Of a stretch of 6,365 nucleotides of DNA, positions 5,746-6,365 are shown piece after piece. A program made the position numbers and the translations under genes. The notes below the pieces were generated by a model. That model did not search any database and was not told the DNA's origin. It was given only the letters and a program-made list of their open reading frames with translations. Origin of the DNA: Spirochaetaceae bacterium (GTDB lineage Bacteria > Spirochaetota > Spirochaetia > Treponematales > Breznakiellaceae); contig JAIRXO010000186.1 of the NCBI GenBank assembly GCA_031268255.1, positions 1-6,365 on the forward strand. Direction: 5' to 3'. Positions within the stretch are counted from its first letter, which is position 1. Each line of letters opens with the position of its first letter.

Positions 5746-6365
5746 TCAGGCCATACATGAGTTCCCTGAGAAAACCTTTTCGTATTCGGAGATGGGCATG
5801 GGCCGCGCGCAGTAGAAGCCCTGGGCGTAATCGCAGCCTATGTCGTACAGGAAGGCAAGCTGCTCCCCGGTCTCGACGCCTTCGCAGACTACTGTTATTC
5901 CCAGTTCCCTGGCCAGGTTTACTATGCCGCGGATTATGGTCCTGCCCCGGCAGGAACTACCCCGGTCATTGAGGAATTCCTTGTCTATCTTGAGGGTATC
6001 GACGGGGAAATTTTTAAGGTTGTTGAGCGACGCGTAACCTGCCCCGAAGTCGTCAAGGGCTATGGAAAACCCCATGTTCTTGAGGCTCAAAAGTATTTCC
6101 GAAAGATCATCGCTGTTGTTTTCGAGTATGGTTTCGGTTACTTCGATCTGAATGTACGAGAGGGGCACGGGGTATTGTCCGGCAAGGCTTCTGATGCGTT
6201 TCACATAATCAGGGGAAGAAACACTGGCCCTGGACTGGTTGACCGAAATGGGCCGCACGGTACGGCCCTCCCCGATTTGGCGCTGTATGGTCTTGAAGAT
6301 GGAACTGAGGACAAAAAAATCAACTTCCACGATAAAGCCGTTGTGTTCAAAAACAGGGATGAACT
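5746..6365 (-). CDS. EAL-domain c-di-GMP phosphodiesterase-type protein, 5' part outside window
   Basis: The C-terminal 205 residues of a protein that continues past the right edge. The frame is open through the edge, and the residues before the GTG at 6330 (FIPVFEHNGFI) are normal EAL-domain sequence, so that GTG is not the start. Key positions in the visible part: Asn42 (SVNQS), Glu74 (EVTET), Asp104/Asp105 in DDFGAGYAS, Lys125 (LKIDK), Glu161 (CEGVET) and Gln181 (AQGF). All are expected for a metal-dependent enzyme that hydrolyses c-di-GMP to pGpG. The EAL motif itself lies outside, so activity cannot be fully judged. DDFGAGYAS differs slightly from the common DDFGTGYSS. The domain sits at the C-terminus with only a short tail; any GGDEF, PAS or membrane sensor would be upstream. 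It converges on the tlyC-like gene with 13 nt between stops and no clear terminator. Confidence 0.9.
   Translation of the reverse strand, partial: FIPVFEHNGFIVEVDFFVLSSIFKTIQRQIGEGRTVRPISVNQSRASVSSPDYVKRIRSLAGQYPVPLSYIQIEVTETILENNSDDLSEILLSLKNMGFSIALDDFGAGYASLNNLKNFPVDTLKIDKEFLNDRGSSCRGRTIIRGIVNLARELGITVVCEGVETGEQLAFLYDIGCDYAQGFYCARPMPISEYEKVFSGNSCMA

Noticed and set aside
5733..5756. Terminator between the convergent tlyC-like and EAL genes
   Set aside because: Only a 4-bp CCTG/CAGG stem without a T-tract is present, too weak to call.

Overview
The window holds seven protein genes and one AT-rich structured intergenic stretch. I see no rRNA, tRNA, CRISPR array or transposase gene. The DNA is fairly GC-rich in the genes and clearly more AT-rich between about 343 and 523. 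A spirochaete of the Treponema group is my best guess. It rests on the general look of the proteins (two-subunit iron-sulfur serine dehydratase, TlyC-like protein, EAL protein, a small unrecognised protein paired with a radical SAM enzyme). This is inference: no feature in the window proves the phylum, and a Firmicute is not excluded.

Layout. From the left, a small double zinc-ribbon membrane protein reads rightward (19-342). Next comes an element of about 134 bp (393-526) made of three hairpins. Its two outer hairpins are built from four related 16-bp units in alternating orientation. Reading leftward from about position 1975 is a two-gene operon: a 129-residue protein of unknown function followed, 4 nt later, by an AmrS-type ('AmmeMemoRadiSam') radical SAM enzyme. 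The stop codon of the radical SAM gene is the last three bases of the hairpin element.

A divergent promoter region (about 1968-2096) separates this pair from a rightward operon: nudC (NADH pyrophosphatase / NAD-cap hydrolase), sdaAB and sdaAA (beta and alpha subunits of iron-sulfur L-serine dehydratase), and a CNNM/CBS/CorC-HlyC membrane protein of the TlyC family. Gaps are 23 nt and 9 nt, followed by a 14-nt overlap, so one transcript is likely. A c-di-GMP phosphodiesterase-type EAL domain gene runs leftward from the right edge, is cut by the window end, and converges on the operon with a 13-nt gap.

How they work together. Serine dehydratase turns L-serine into pyruvate and ammonia. NudC hydrolyses NAD(H) and NAD-capped RNA, and the TlyC-like protein is probably linked to divalent cation transport. 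They look co-transcribed but not obviously parts of one pathway. I do not see a convincing new multi-gene system here. The most unusual signal is the repeat/hairpin element next to the radical SAM gene; the unrecognised 129-residue protein coupled to that enzyme comes second.
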